A stretch of DNA of 55,707 nt from Rhodobacter viridis (GTDB lineage Bacteria > Pseudomonadota > Alphaproteobacteria > Rhodobacterales > Rhodobacteraceae). Both the position numbers and the translations under genes were made by a program. The notes beneath the pieces were generated by a model that worked only from the letters and a program-made list of their open reading frames with translations, searched no databases and was not told the DNA's origin. This document shows positions 46,047 through 55,640 of this stretch, piece after piece. Location: the NCBI RefSeq assembly GCF_003217355.1, contig NZ_QJTK01000018.1:1-55707 (forward strand). The letters are read 5' to 3'. Each line of letters opens with the position of its first letter. Position 1 is the first letter of the stretch.

Positions 46047-48200
46047 TCAGGCCTTGGCGGCCTTCACCTGCGCCCGGCGCTGGTGCAGCACGGGTTCGGT
46101 ATAGCCCGAGGACTGGATCCGGGCGAGGAAGACCAGATCGCAGGCGGCCTGAAACGCCAGCCCGTCGAAATAGGGGCCCATCGGCTGATAGGCCGGATCA
46201 CCCGCATTCTGCCGATCGACCACGGCGGCCATCTTGCGGAACGCCTTCATCACCTGCGGCTCGCCACAGATGCCGTGATGCAGCCAGTTCGCCAGCGCCT
46301 GCGAGCTGATCCGCAGCGTCGCGCGGTCTTCCATCAGGCCGACGTCATGGATGTCGGGCACTTTCGAACAGCCGATGCCCTGATCGACCCAGCGCACCAC
46401 ATAGCCGAGAATGCCCTGCGCGTTGTTCTCGATCTCCGCGGTGATCTCGGCCTCGGAATAGGTGCGCCCGGCAGCGAGCGGGATCGTCAAAAGGTCGAAC
46501 AGCCGCAGCGGCCGTTGCAGCTGCGCGATCTCGCGCTGGCGGGCCTTCACATCGACGCGGTGGTAATGCGTCGCATGCAGCACCGCCGCGGTGGGCGAGG
46601 GCACCCAGGCGCAATTCGCCCCGGCCATCGGATGGGCGATCTTCTGCGCCAGCATCTCGGCCATGGCGTCGGGCGCGGCCCACATGCCCTTGCCGATCTG
46701 CGCCTTGCCGGGCAGGCCGCAGCGCAGGCCGATATCGACGTTGCGATCCTCGTAAGCCGAAATCCACGGCTGCGATTTCATCTCGGCCTTGGTCACCATC
46801 GGCCCGGCTTCCATCGAGGTGAAGATCTCGTCCCCGGTGCGGTCGAGGAAGCCCGAGTTGATGAAGGCCAGCCGATCCTTGGCGGCGCGGATGCATTCCT
46901 TGAGGTTCGCCGAGGTCCGGCGTTCCTCGTCCATGATCCCCAGTTTCACCGTGTTCGCGGGCAGGCCCAGCACCTCTTCGACATGGGCGAAGGTGGCGCA
47001 GGTGAAAGCCACTTCCTCGGGGCCATGCAGCTTCGGCTTCACCACATAGACCGAGCCTGTGGTGGAATTGGCCCCGCGCTTCAGGTCATGCAGTGCGCAA
47101 AGCGTGGTGATCATCGCGTCCATCAGCCCCTCGGGCGCCTCGGCGCCGGAGCGGCAGAGAATCGCGGGGGTGGTCATCAGTGGGCCGACATTGCGCACCA
47201 GCATCAGCGCCCGGCCCTTGAGCGTGACGGAGCCGCCCTCAGGGGCGGTGAAGGTGAGGTCCGGCGCCAGCGCGCGGGTGAAGCTGCGCCCGCCCTTGGT
47301 CACCGTCTCGGTCAGGTCGCCGCGCATCAGGCCCAGCCAGTTCGTATAGGCCAGCACCTTGTCGGTCGCATCGACGGTGGCCACCGAATCCTCGCAATCC
47401 ATGATCGAGGACAACGCGGATTCGAGCACCAGATCGGCGAGGCCGAGCGGATCGCTGGCGCCGATCGGATGGGCGGGGTCGCGCTTCAGGATCAGATGCA
47501 GGCCATTGTTGCGCAACAAGATCTCGGCGGGGGCCTCGGCCGGGCCGCGAGTGCCCGCGAATTGCGCCGGGTCCTTGAGCCCGGTTTCCTCGCCCGCCAC
47601 GTCGGCGAACAAGCCGCCATCCTGCGCCCAAAGCCGCGTCGCCTGCGCCCAGGAGCCCGCCACCAGCGGGCAGGCGGTGTCGAGGAACTCCTTCGCCCAG
47701 GCGATCACCTTCGCGCCGCGGACGGGGTCATAGCCCGGCGCGGCGGGCGGCGTTCCCAAGGCATCGGTGCCGTAAAGCGCATCGTAGAGGCTGCCCCAGC
47801 GCGCATTCGCGGCATTGAGCGCATAGCGCGCATTGGTGATCGGCACCACAAGTTGCGGGCCGCAAACGCTGGCGATCTCGGCATCGGTCGGGCCGGTTTC
47901 GATGACAAAATCGGGGCCTTCGGGCGCGAGATAGCCGATCTCGTCCAGAAAGGCGCGGTAGGCGGTGGCGTCATGGCCCTGACCACGGTTGTGCAGGTGC
48001 CAGGCGTCGATGCGCGCCTGCATCTGGTCGCGCTTCTCCAGCAGGGCGCGGTTTTTGGGCCCGAATTCATGGATCAGCGCCGAAAACCCGGCCCAGAACC
48101 GCGCCGGATCGACACCCGTGCCGGGAAGCGCCTGCGCTTCGATGAACGTCGCCAGTTCGGCCGCAACTTGCAGCCCTTCGCGTTCCACGCGTTCCGTCAT
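46047..48200 (-). CDS. glcB: Malate synthase G
   Basis: 717 residues, the length of the monomeric G isoform. Features: [11 protein letters not shown], the active-site region [20 protein letters not shown]-like segment in [24 protein letters not shown], and [19 protein letters not shown] near the C-terminus. It condenses glyoxylate with acetyl-CoA to malate. ATG 48200 has AGGAG upstream on the minus strand. No isocitrate lyase gene is nearby, so it may serve glycolate/glyoxylate or ethylmalonyl-CoA-pathway carbon. Confidence 0.96.
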   Translation of the reverse strand: MTERVEREGLQVAAELATFIEAQALPGTGVDPARFWAGFSALIHEFGPKNRALLEKRDQMQARIDAWHLHNRGQGHDATAYRAFLDEIGYLAPEGPDFVIETGPTDAEIASVCGPQLVVPITNARYALNAANARWGSLYDALYGTDALGTPPAAPGYDPVRGAKVIAWAKEFLDTACPLVAGSWAQATRLWAQDGGLFADVAGEETGLKDPAQFAGTRGPAEAPAEILLRNNGLHLILKRDPAHPIGASDPLGLADLVLESALSSIMDCEDSVATVDATDKVLAYTNWLGLMRGDLTETVTKGGRSFTRALAPDLTFTAPEGGSVTLKGRALMLVRNVGPLMTTPAILCRSGAEAPEGLMDAMITTLCALHDLKRGANSTTGSVYVVKPKLHGPEEVAFTCATFAHVEEVLGLPANTVKLGIMDEERRTSANLKECIRAAKDRLAFINSGFLDRTGDEIFTSMEAGPMVTKAEMKSQPWISAYEDRNVDIGLRCGLPGKAQIGKGMWAAPDAMAEMLAQKIAHPMAGANCAWVPSPTAAVLHATHYHRVDVKARQREIAQLQRPLRLFDLLTIPLAAGRTYSEAEITAEIENNAQGILGYVVRWVDQGIGCSKVPDIHDVGLMEDRATLRISSQALANWLHHGICGEPQVMKAFRKMAAVVDRQNAGDPAYQPMGPYFDGLAFQAACDLVFLARIQSSGYTEPVLHQRRAQVKAAKA

Positions 48201-48288
48201 CGGCTCCTCCCAAGCTTTGGCGGTATCTTGGCCCTGATGCCGCCCCTGTCCAGCAAAAATCGTATCGACTTTGCGTCTCGGCGATGCC

Positions 48289-48316
48289 TTGCCGGGGGCA
48301 CGCGAACCGCCTAGCT
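48289..48316 (+). promoter_or_regulatory. Probable pepN promoter
   Basis: TTGCCG (48289-48294), 16-nt spacer, CTAGCT (48311-48316), 39 nt before the pepN ATG, in the gap with the divergent malate synthase gene. Confidence 0.5.
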
Positions 48317-48355
48317 TGTGAGAAAGCCCAGTCGAAGCCCAGTGCGAGGAAGCTT

Positions 48356-50902
48356 ATGGACGGCGTTACGCTGCTTTCGGACTACAAACCCTATCCCTTT
48401 GAAATTTCCTCTGTTTCGCTGATCTTTCGGCTGGATCCCGCGGCCACGCGGGTGCTTGCGACGCTCGAGGTGACGCCGCGGCAGCCGGGCGCCGAGATGG
48501 TGCTGCAGGGCGAAGATCTGAAGCTGATCTCACTTTCCGTTGACGGGCGCGCGCTTGGCTCTGGCGATTATCGTCTGGACGAGACGGGGCTTGTCCTGCC
48601 CGCGGCGGTGCTGCCCGCAGGCCCGTTCCGGCTGCAAACCGAGGTCGAGATTGCGCCGGCCGCGAATACCGCGCTTGAAGGGCTTTACATGTCGAACGGC
48701 ATGTATTGCACGCAATGCGAGGCCGAGGGCTTTCGCCACATCACCTTCTACCCCGACCGCCCCGATGTGATGAGCCGCTTTCATGTGCGGATCGAGTCGG
48801 ATCTGCCGGTGCTGCTGTCAAACGGCAATCCCGTCGGTCGGGGGCCTGGCTGGGCGGAATGGGACGATCCCTGGCCGAAGCCCGCCTATCTTTTTGCGCT
48901 GGTGGCGGGCGATCTGCGCGCCACTTCGGGGACGTTCACCACCCGCTCCGGGCGCAAGGTCGATCTGAACATCTGGGTGCGTCCGGGCGACGAGGACCGC
49001 TGCGATTTCGCGCTGGGCGCGCTCGCCCGCTCGATGAAATGGGACGAGGAAGCTTACGGGCGCGAATATGACCTCGATCTTTTCAACATCGTCGCGGTTG
49101 ATGATTTCAACATGGGGGCGATGGAAAACAAGGGCCTGAACATCTTCAACTCGAAGCTGGTGCTGGCCTCGCCCGAAACCGCGACCGATACCGATTACGA
49201 GCGGATCGAGGCGGTGATCGCGCATGAATATTTCCACAACTGGACGGGCAACCGCATCACCTGCCGCGACTGGTTTCAGCTTTGCCTGAAGGAAGGCTTG
49301 ACGGTCTATCGCGATCAAGGCTTCACCCGCGACGTGCGGCTGGGCGCGCTCAAGCGGATCGACGACGTGGCCAGCCTGCGCGCGCGCCAGTTCCGCGAGG
49401 ATGCGGGGCCCCTTGCCCATCCGCCGCGGCCCGACCGCTACAAGGAAATCAACAACTTCTACACCGCGACCGTCTATGAAAAGGGCGCCGAGGTGGTCGG
49501 CATGCTGGCGACGCTTCTGGGCCCCGAAGGCTACCGGGCCGCGCTCGATCTGTATTTCGAGCGTCACGACGGGCAGGCCTGCACGATCGAGGACTGGATC
49601 AAGGTGTTCGAGGACACCTCGGGCCGCGATCTGCGCCAGTTCAAGCTCTGGTATACGCAGGCGGGCACGCCGAAACTGACGGTGTCCGAGGCCTATGAAA
49701 ACGGCACCTACACGTTGGAGGTGACACAGGTGACCCCGCCCACCCCGGGCGAGGAGGAGAAACCGCCGCGTCACATTCCGCTGGCGGTCGGGCTGTTGTC
49801 GCCAAACGGCGACGAGGTGCTGCCGACGACGGTGCTGGAACTGACCGAGGCGCGGCAAAGCTTCCGGTTCGAGGGGCTCTCGGCGCGGCCGGTGCCCTCG
49901 ATCCTGCGCGGGTTCTCGGCGCCCGTCGTGCTGGAGCGTGCGACGACGCCCGCCGAACAGGCGTTCCTGCTCGCCCATGACACCGATCCCTTCAACCGCT
50001 GGGAAGCGGGACGGACGCTGGCGCGGCAGACGCTGATGGCGATGGCGCGCGGCGAGGGGGCGCAGCTCGATTACCTCGATGCGGTCGGGCGGCTGATTGC
50101 CGATGACGAGGCTGATCCGGGTTTCCGCGCCGCCTGTCTGCGCCTGCCGGGCGAAGACGAGATCGCGGCGGCGCTTTTTGCGCGGGGCGACACCCCCGAC
50201 CCCGACGCGATCCGCACGGCGCGGCGCAAGCTGATGAAGATGCTCGCCACCCGTCACGGCGCAGCGCTGACGCGGGTCTATGACAGCTGCGCGGTCACGG
50301 GTCCCTACAGCCCCGACGCCGGTCCCGCCGGACGCCGGTCGCTGCGGCTTGCCACGCTGGCGCTGCTCACCACCGAGGATGGTGGCGCCCGGGCGGCGGC
50401 GCTCTTTGCCGAGGCGACGAACATGACCGAGAGCATCGGTGCGCTGAATGCGCTGGTGGGCGAGGGGAAAGGGCAGGGGCAGCTGGCCGCCTTTGCGGCG
50501 CGCTGGGCCGCTGACCCGCTCGTCATGGACAAGTGGCGGATGGCGCAGGGCGCGCTGACCCCGCCCGACGAGGCTGCGGAAACCGTGGCCCGGCTGAGCG
50601 CCGCCGCGGCGTTCGACTGGAAGAATCCGAACCGCTTCCGCAGCCTTCTGGGCGGCTTTGCGGCCAACCACGCGGGCTTTCACCGGGCCGATGGCGCGGG
50701 CTATGCGCTTTACGCCGATTGGCTGCTGCGCCTCGATCCGCTCAATCCGCAGACGGCGGCGCGGATGTCGACGGCCTTCGAAACCTGGCGGCGCTATGAT
50801 GCGACCCGGCAGGCGCATGCGAAGGCCGCGCTTGATCGCATCGCCGCCACGCCGGGCCTCAGCCGCGATCTGGCCGAGATGGTCGGTCGGCTTGCGGGCT
50901 GA
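48356..50902 (+). CDS. pepN: Aminopeptidase N (M1 family)
   Basis: 848 residues from ATG 48356, with GAGGA 5 nt upstream. N-terminal beta domain; substrate motif GAMENKGLNIFNS; zinc site HEYFH followed 18 residues later by Glu (LKEGLTVYRDQGF); C-terminal helical domain. It is a cytosolic broad-specificity aminopeptidase. Length and motifs match the proteobacterial PepN group rather than the smaller M1 enzymes. Confidence 0.96.
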   Translation: MDGVTLLSDYKPYPFEISSVSLIFRLDPAATRVLATLEVTPRQPGAEMVLQGEDLKLISLSVDGRALGSGDYRLDETGLVLPAAVLPAGPFRLQTEVEIAPAANTALEGLYMSNGMYCTQCEAEGFRHITFYPDRPDVMSRFHVRIESDLPVLLSNGNPVGRGPGWAEWDDPWPKPAYLFALVAGDLRATSGTFTTRSGRKVDLNIWVRPGDEDRCDFALGALARSMKWDEEAYGREYDLDLFNIVAVDDFNMGAMENKGLNIFNSKLVLASPETATDTDYERIEAVIAHEYFHNWTGNRITCRDWFQLCLKEGLTVYRDQGFTRDVRLGALKRIDDVASLRARQFREDAGPLAHPPRPDRYKEINNFYTATVYEKGAEVVGMLATLLGPEGYRAALDLYFERHDGQACTIEDWIKVFEDTSGRDLRQFKLWYTQAGTPKLTVSEAYENGTYTLEVTQVTPPTPGEEEKPPRHIPLAVGLLSPNGDEVLPTTVLELTEARQSFRFEGLSARPVPSILRGFSAPVVLERATTPAEQAFLLAHDTDPFNRWEAGRTLARQTLMAMARGEGAQLDYLDAVGRLIADDEADPGFRAACLRLPGEDEIAAALFARGDTPDPDAIRTARRKLMKMLATRHGAALTRVYDSCAVTGPYSPDAGPAGRRSLRLATLALLTTEDGGARAAALFAEATNMTESIGALNALVGEGKGQGQLAAFAARWAADPLVMDKWRMAQGALTPPDEAAETVARLSAAAAFDWKNPNRFRSLLGGFAANHAGFHRADGAGYALYADWLLRLDPLNPQTAARMSTAFETWRRYDATRQAHAKAALDRIAATPGLSRDLAEMVGRLAG

Positions 50903-50907
50903 GAGCG

Positions 50908-50983
50908 CCGGGGCGCTGCCCCGGACCCCGGCGTAGTTGCGCCAAGAAGAAGCTCCTCCATTTCTTCTTGGCAAAAATACGCC
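50908..50983. repeat. Intergenic palindromic element, copy 6 (AAGAAGAA subtype, short form)
   Basis: CCGGGGCGCTGCCCCGG followed by a central hairpin with arms GTAGTTGCGCCAAGAAGAA and TTTCTTCTTGGCAAAAATAC; the outer right-hand palindromes are missing. It lies between pepN and gatB, which are in the same direction, and may terminate pepN. Confidence 0.82.
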
Positions 50984-51019
50984 CTTTCGACCTCAAGGCT
51001 GCCGCGCGGGTGGTTCGTC

Positions 51020-51047
51020 TTGCCCCGCGCGCGCGGCTGTCCTAGAA
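51020..51047 (+). promoter_or_regulatory. Probable gatB promoter
   Basis: TTGCCC (51020-51025), 16-nt GC-rich spacer, CTAGAA (51042-51047), 28 nt before the gatB ATG. Confidence 0.5.
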
Positions 51048-51075
51048 GGGCCGAAGCCGAGAAAGGGAACCCGCA

Positions 51076-52593
51076 ATGCTTGATCACCTTGCCTTCACCG
51101 CCCCCGAACCGAAAGTCATTGCCGGCGCGAAAAGCGACTGGGAGCTTGTGATCGGGATGGAGGTGCACGCGCAGGTGGCCTCGAATGCGAAGCTGTTCTC
51201 GGGCGCCTCGACGACCTTCGGCAACGAGCCGAACGCCAACGTCGCCTTCGTCGATGCGGCCATGCCCGGCATGTTGCCGGTGATCAACGAATTCTGTGTC
51301 GCCCAAGCCGTGCGGACCGGGCTGGCGCTGAAGGCGGGCATCAACCTGCGCTCTGCCTTCGATCGCAAGAACTACTTCTACCCCGACCTGCCGCAGGGCT
51401 ATCAGATTTCGCAGCTTTACCATCCGATCGTGGGCGAGGGCGAGATCATCGTCGACATGGGCCCGGGCGTCGCCCGCAAGGTCCGGATCGAGCGCATCCA
51501 CCTGGAACAGGACGCGGGCAAGTCGATCCATGACATGGACCCGACGATGTCCTTTGTTGATTTCAACCGCACCGGCGTCGCGCTGATGGAAATCGTTTCG
51601 CGCCCCGACATTCGCGGCCCGGAAGAAGCCGCCGCCTATATCGCCAAGCTGCGGCAGATCCTGCGCTACATCGGCACCTGCGATGGTAACATGCAAAACG
51701 GCAACCTGCGCGCCGATGTGAACGTCTCGGTCTGCCGTCCCGGGCAGTATGAGAAATATCAGGAAAGCCAAGATTTCAGCCATCTCGGCACGCGCTGCGA
51801 GATCAAGAACATGAACTCGATGCGCTTCATCCAGCAGGCGATCGATTACGAAGCCCGCCGCCAGATCGCCATTCTGGAGGATGGTGGCAAGATCGTGCAG
51901 GAAACCCGGCTGTACGATCCGGACAAGGGCGAGACCCGCTCGATGCGCTCCAAGGAAGAGGCGCATGACTACCGCTATTTCCCCTGCCCGGATCTGCTGC
52001 CGCTCGAAATCGAACAAGCTTGGGTCGATGACATCGGCGCGACGATGCCGGAACTGCCGGATGAAAAGAAGGCCCGCTTCGTCAAGGATCTGGGGCTCAG
52101 CGAATATGACGCCTCGGTGCTGACGGCGGAAGTGGCCGATGCCGAGTATTTCGAAGCCGTGGTGGCCGTGGCCGAAGATGGCAAGCTGGCCGCGAACTGG
52201 GTGATCAACGAACTGTTCGGCCGTCTGAAGAAGGAAGGCCACGAGATCGGCCAGAGCCCGGTCAGCCCGGCGCAGCTGGGCGGCATCATCCGGCTGATCC
52301 GTTCGGGCGACATTTCGGGCAAGATCGCCAAGGATCTCTTTGAGATCGTCTATACCGAGGGCGGCGATCCGGCCGCGATCGTCGAGGCCCGCGGCATGAA
52401 GCAGGTCACCGACATGGGCGCGATCGAGACGGCGGTGGACGAGATCATCGCCGCGAACCCGGCGCAGGTGGAGAAGGCGAAGGCCAATCCGAAGCTGGCG
52501 GGGTGGTTCGTGGGGCAGGTGATCAAGGCCTCGGGGGGCAAGGCCAACCCCGCCGCGGTGAACGAGATCGTGGCGAAGAAGCTCGGGTTGTAA
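51076..52593 (+). CDS. gatB: GatB, aspartyl/glutamyl-tRNA amidotransferase subunit B
   Basis: 505 residues. Signatures: [72 protein letters not shown] and the C-terminal YqeY-like tRNA-binding domain. It transamidates mis-acylated Asp/Glu-tRNA with GatA and GatC, which are not in the window. A strong terminator follows. Confidence 0.97.
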   Translation: MLDHLAFTAPEPKVIAGAKSDWELVIGMEVHAQVASNAKLFSGASTTFGNEPNANVAFVDAAMPGMLPVINEFCVAQAVRTGLALKAGINLRSAFDRKNYFYPDLPQGYQISQLYHPIVGEGEIIVDMGPGVARKVRIERIHLEQDAGKSIHDMDPTMSFVDFNRTGVALMEIVSRPDIRGPEEAAAYIAKLRQILRYIGTCDGNMQNGNLRADVNVSVCRPGQYEKYQESQDFSHLGTRCEIKNMNSMRFIQQAIDYEARRQIAILEDGGKIVQETRLYDPDKGETRSMRSKEEAHDYRYFPCPDLLPLEIEQAWVDDIGATMPELPDEKKARFVKDLGLSEYDASVLTAEVADAEYFEAVVAVAEDGKLAANWVINELFGRLKKEGHEIGQSPVSPAQLGGIIRLIRSGDISGKIAKDLFEIVYTEGGDPAAIVEARGMKQVTDMGAIETAVDEIIAANPAQVEKAKANPKLAGWFVGQVIKASGGKANPAAVNEIVAKKLGL

Positions 52594-52598
52594 GAGAA

Positions 52599-52626
52599 AA
52601 AAGGCGCTCCTTCGGGAGCGCCTTTT
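52599..52626 (+). terminator. Strong intrinsic terminator after gatB
   Basis: AAAAGGCGCTCC (52599-52610), TTCG tetraloop, GGAGCGCCTTTT (52615-52626): a perfect 12-bp stem. It insulates the accessory gene that follows from gatB transcription. Confidence 0.92.
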
Positions 52627-52631
52627 GGTTT

Positions 52632-52641
52632 GGGGGGGGGG
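52632..52641 (+). repeat. Ten-G homopolymer at the left edge of the AT-rich island
   Basis: An uninterrupted run of ten G lies between the gatB terminator and the Shine-Dalgarno of the accessory gene (ATTATC and TTTGCGG follow). Tracts of this length can slip during replication; here a length change would alter promoter spacing or the leader, not the reading frame. Confidence 0.6.
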
Positions 52642-52673
52642 CATTATCTTCTTTGCGGCAGGAGGTTTATCGT

Positions 52674-54095
52674 TTGTCTGGTCGGCCTTCCAACAAAGAG
52701 ATCCGTGAAGTAATCAGCTTTGTTCGTGGAGAGCTGTCTAGGTACCAAGAATTGTTGCGCGACTATAAGTCTTACGCTGAGGAAGTTAGGAAAGATGAGT
52801 GGCCATTTTTTGATTTGCCTCATCCAAACGGCTCTCGAAGGAAGATAGGTTCGCAAGCTTTTAGGAGACTCCAAAATCTAAGCCGAAAAATTGTTTCCAA
52901 TGATCCGCGCTTGGCGGGGAGGATGGAGAATGAAACATTTTTTAAACTATTTTCCCGAGAGGTTTCGGCTCAAATTTTTAGTGATGTCTGTATCGATGAG
53001 AGGCAGCTTGTCGAGTTCTGTATAACTAGTGCTTTGCAGGAGTGCATAGCTCCTAGAATACATTTTGTTCCTTGTGTGCTGCCAAACTACAGTGGGATTT
53101 CAAAATTTAGTATTGGTCCGGTTCGATTTTTTAAGAAAGACGATTTCTTTTCGGGAAAAATATGTGGCGACTTCATTGATTATTATGGTGATTTAGAGCG
53201 TGCAAAGGAATTCTATCAAAGACAGAATTGGGTTGCTTGCGTTGCTATTGATGGTTTCGATAAGAAGAAAGCGCAGGAACGCGCGTTTCTATTCGTAAGG
53301 CTTGCGATTGCATCCATAAAGGTCAAGCTGGATCAAGGCTTAGCCCAATGGTTGGGCACGGAGAGGCAATCATTCCCAAATTTGCGAAACTACTCGTTCG
53401 TTTCTGAATCAACTAATTTGGAGATGGGGAAGGTCGCATTGGGTTGGGGGCACAAATATGTTTTGAATTCGGGCAACAAAAGTGTCGAGCACTTGCGATC
53501 GGAGAGTTCGAGGGCTTGGTTTTTTCTTGTTGGGGCGTTTCTTGATAGAATTATTGGAATTCCTGATTGGAGTTTCTTGGAGTCAAAAATTGTAACCGCT
53601 TTGATTTGGTCGGATATTGGTGGTAGTCCAGTAAGCAATGCAGAGCGGATTGTTGCATTCTCAAATTGTTTAGAGGCATTGTTCGTCACTCACGAAAACG
53701 GCAAGAAGTCTCAATTGGTGGAGAGGTCGCGTTTGTTTTTGGAGTATGCGGGTTGGCGGCCTGATTATAACTCAAGAGTTTCCAATTTCTATTCTAAGAG
53801 GTGTGATATCGTTCACGGCGAAGAAATGCCGTTGCGTCCGGAGTTGAGAGAATTTGCAGAGGTTGGAAAGTACTTTTCAGATGTATGTGTGGAAGGGTTT
53901 GTGAACTTTGCCTACTGGTTGTTGATGAAGCATCGCGATGAAGGTACGAAGCAACACCTTAGACCCTTTAATGGGCGGAGCAGTTTTGACAAAGCAATGA
54001 GGGAAGAACTTCCCATCTTTTTTGAACGGTTGTCGTCCCCCTTGCACCCCACACCCCCAGCCCCTACTTTCCCGCGACACCCAAGGGAGACATGA
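52674..54095 (+). CDS. Accessory HEPN-domain protein, possible ApeA-like anti-phage RNase
   Basis: 473 residues from TTG 52674, chosen because AGGAGG (52660-52665) sits 8 nt upstream; the open frame extends further into gatB without a better start. The region is AT-rich: hand counts give 20/60 and 21/60 G+C on two sample lines against 44/60 in gatB. The C-terminal half has a helical HEPN-like part with RCDIVHGEE, that is R376-x4-H381, the catalytic signature of HEPN RNases; the flanking FSNCLEALF and NFYSKRCDIVHGEE resemble Apea-like HEPN proteins. The N-terminal 250 residues were not recognised. The last 20 residues (SPLHPTPPAPTFPRHPRET) come from GC-rich DNA. It abuts the DUF808 start. Inferred role: infection-triggered RNA cleavage. 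Confidence 0.7.
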   Translation: MSGRPSNKEIREVISFVRGELSRYQELLRDYKSYAEEVRKDEWPFFDLPHPNGSRRKIGSQAFRRLQNLSRKIVSNDPRLAGRMENETFFKLFSREVSAQIFSDVCIDERQLVEFCITSALQECIAPRIHFVPCVLPNYSGISKFSIGPVRFFKKDDFFSGKICGDFIDYYGDLERAKEFYQRQNWVACVAIDGFDKKKAQERAFLFVRLAIASIKVKLDQGLAQWLGTERQSFPNLRNYSFVSESTNLEMGKVALGWGHKYVLNSGNKSVEHLRSESSRAWFFLVGAFLDRIIGIPDWSFLESKIVTALIWSDIGGSPVSNAERIVAFSNCLEALFVTHENGKKSQLVERSRLFLEYAGWRPDYNSRVSNFYSKRCDIVHGEEMPLRPELREFAEVGKYFSDVCVEGFVNFAYWLLMKHRDEGTKQHLRPFNGRSSFDKAMREELPIFFERLSSPLHPTPPAPTFPRHPRET

Positions 54096-55070
54096 ATGAG
54101 CGGCCTTCTCGCCCTTCTCGATGACGTGGCGGGGATCGCCAAGATTGCGGCTGCCTCGGTGGATGATGTCGCTGCGGGCGCCGCGAAGGCCGGGGCCAAG
54201 GCCGCGGGCGTGGTCATCGATGATGCCGCCGTCACGCCGCGCTATGTGCATGGGTTCGAGGCCAGCCGCGAATTGCCGATCGTCGGCAAGATCGCCATGG
54301 GCTCGATCCGCAACAAGATCGTCTTCCTGCTGCCGATCGCGCTGATCCTGTCGGCCTTCGCGCCCTGGGTGATCACGCCGCTCTTGATGCTTGGCGGTGC
54401 CTATCTCTGTTTCGAGGGCGCCGAGAAAGTCTTTCACGTCCTCTTCCCGCATGCGCCGCATGCCGACAGCCATATCGACCCCGATGATGATCCGGCGGGC
54501 GACCCCGCGCATCTGGAGCGCGAAAAGGTCTCGGGCGCGGTGAAGACCGATTTCATCCTCTCGGCCGAGATCATGACCATCGCGATGGCCTCGCTGCCCG
54601 CGGGCGAGCCGCTCTGGATGCAGGCGCTGGCGCTGGCGGTGGTGGCGGTGGGGATCACCGTGCTGGTCTACGGCGGCGTTGCGCTGATCGTGAAGGCCGA
54701 TGACGTCGGGCTGTGGCTGGCGCGCAAGGGGGCGATCGCGCCGATCCGCTGGCTCGGGCGGGGGCTGGTGCGGGCGATGCCGCCGCTGCTTGCCGCGCTG
54801 TCGATCCTGGGCACGGCGGCGATGATCTGGGTCGGCGGCGCGATCTTGCTGCATGGCGCGGCGGAGCTCGGCTGGCCTGCCGTCTACGACACGATCCACC
54901 ATCTGGCCGAGGGGGCGGGGCATCTGTTGCCGGCAGGCGGGTTCACCGAATGGCTGGTCACCGCCGCCTGCGATGGCGTGCTGGGGCTGATCTTCGGCCT
55001 GATGCTGATCCCGCTCGCGATGTTCATCGTCGATCCGCTGATCCGGCTGGTGGGCCGCCTGCGCGGCTGA
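54096..55070 (+). CDS. DUF808/YedI-family inner-membrane protein
   Basis: 324 residues beginning MSGLLALLDDVAGIAKIAA, the family signature. Hydrophobic helices lie near 73-110, 160-180, 185-205, 230-260 and 285-315. Acidic loop with HPD-type HADSHIDPDDDPAGD. Function unknown; the E. coli homologue YedI is an uncharacterised membrane protein. The ATG directly abuts the stop of the accessory gene and its Shine-Dalgarno (AAGGGAGA) lies within that gene's 3' end. Confidence 0.85.
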   Translation: MSGLLALLDDVAGIAKIAAASVDDVAAGAAKAGAKAAGVVIDDAAVTPRYVHGFEASRELPIVGKIAMGSIRNKIVFLLPIALILSAFAPWVITPLLMLGGAYLCFEGAEKVFHVLFPHAPHADSHIDPDDDPAGDPAHLEREKVSGAVKTDFILSAEIMTIAMASLPAGEPLWMQALALAVVAVGITVLVYGGVALIVKADDVGLWLARKGAIAPIRWLGRGLVRAMPPLLAALSILGTAAMIWVGGAILLHGAAELGWPAVYDTIHHLAEGAGHLLPAGGFTEWLVTAACDGVLGLIFGLMLIPLAMFIVDPLIRLVGRLRG

Positions 55071-55073
55071 GGC

Positions 55074-55577
55074 TCAGACCGCGGTCGTCAGCGGCCGGGC
55101 CCCCGCGGGAACGGCGCTCAGCACCCGGGTCTTGCCCGCGCGCTGCGGGGCGGGGCGGGGGGCTTCCGGGCGGCGCCCCTCGGGGCCGAGCGGCTCGGGA
55201 TGGGCCATCAGAAGCCCGTGCCGCGCCTTCAGCGCCGACAGCGCCGCCGCGGTGCGCAGGTCTTCAAGCGCGGCCAGCGTGTGGGCGAGCTGATCCGACA
55301 GCGCGATCAGCTGCGCCTCGGGCAGTGTTTCATGCCGCGTGCGCTGCGATTGCGCGCGCAGAATGAATTCGGCCTGCATGGTCACCGCCGCGAGCATCCG
55401 CATTTCGCCCACGGCCAGATCGAGGTCTTCTTCCTGCAGCAGCAGCCAGCGCTCGCGGCCTTCGCCCGCATGGGCAACGACCTGCAGCGCCTTGTCGCGC
55501 ACCCGCTCGATCTGCAGGCGCAGCGCGGCCAGACGGGCCTCGCGGCGGGCAGCGCCGGGGCTGAGCCGACGGCGCAA
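55074..55577 (-). CDS. Helical hypothetical protein, start uncertain
   Basis: 167 residues from TTG 55577. Ala/Arg/Leu/Glu-rich, largely helical, with a central amphipathic stretch (LQEEDLDLAVGEMRMLAAV) and a Pro/Arg-rich C-terminus. Protein-like codons (HSHKPPSFWERL) extend upstream of the TTG, following GGAGGT, but no ATG, GTG or TTG is found there in frame. GGGAG lies 3 nt before the TTG. Not recognised as a known family. It converges with the DUF808 gene. Confidence 0.6.
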   Translation of the reverse strand: MRRRLSPGAARREARLAALRLQIERVRDKALQVVAHAGEGRERWLLLQEEDLDLAVGEMRMLAAVTMQAEFILRAQSQRTRHETLPEAQLIALSDQLAHTLAALEDLRTAAALSALKARHGLLMAHPEPLGPEGRRPEAPRPAPQRAGKTRVLSAVPAGARPLTTAV

Positions 55578-55640
55578 GCGCTCCCAGAAGCTGGGGGGCT
55601 TGTGGCTGTGGTGTAAACCTCCGCCGAGGGCCGTCTGGAC

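Noticed and set aside
52632-54100. Insertion sequence or prophage remnant around the AT-rich gene
   Set aside because: No transposase, integrase, terminal inverted repeats or target duplication could be seen at the island edges.
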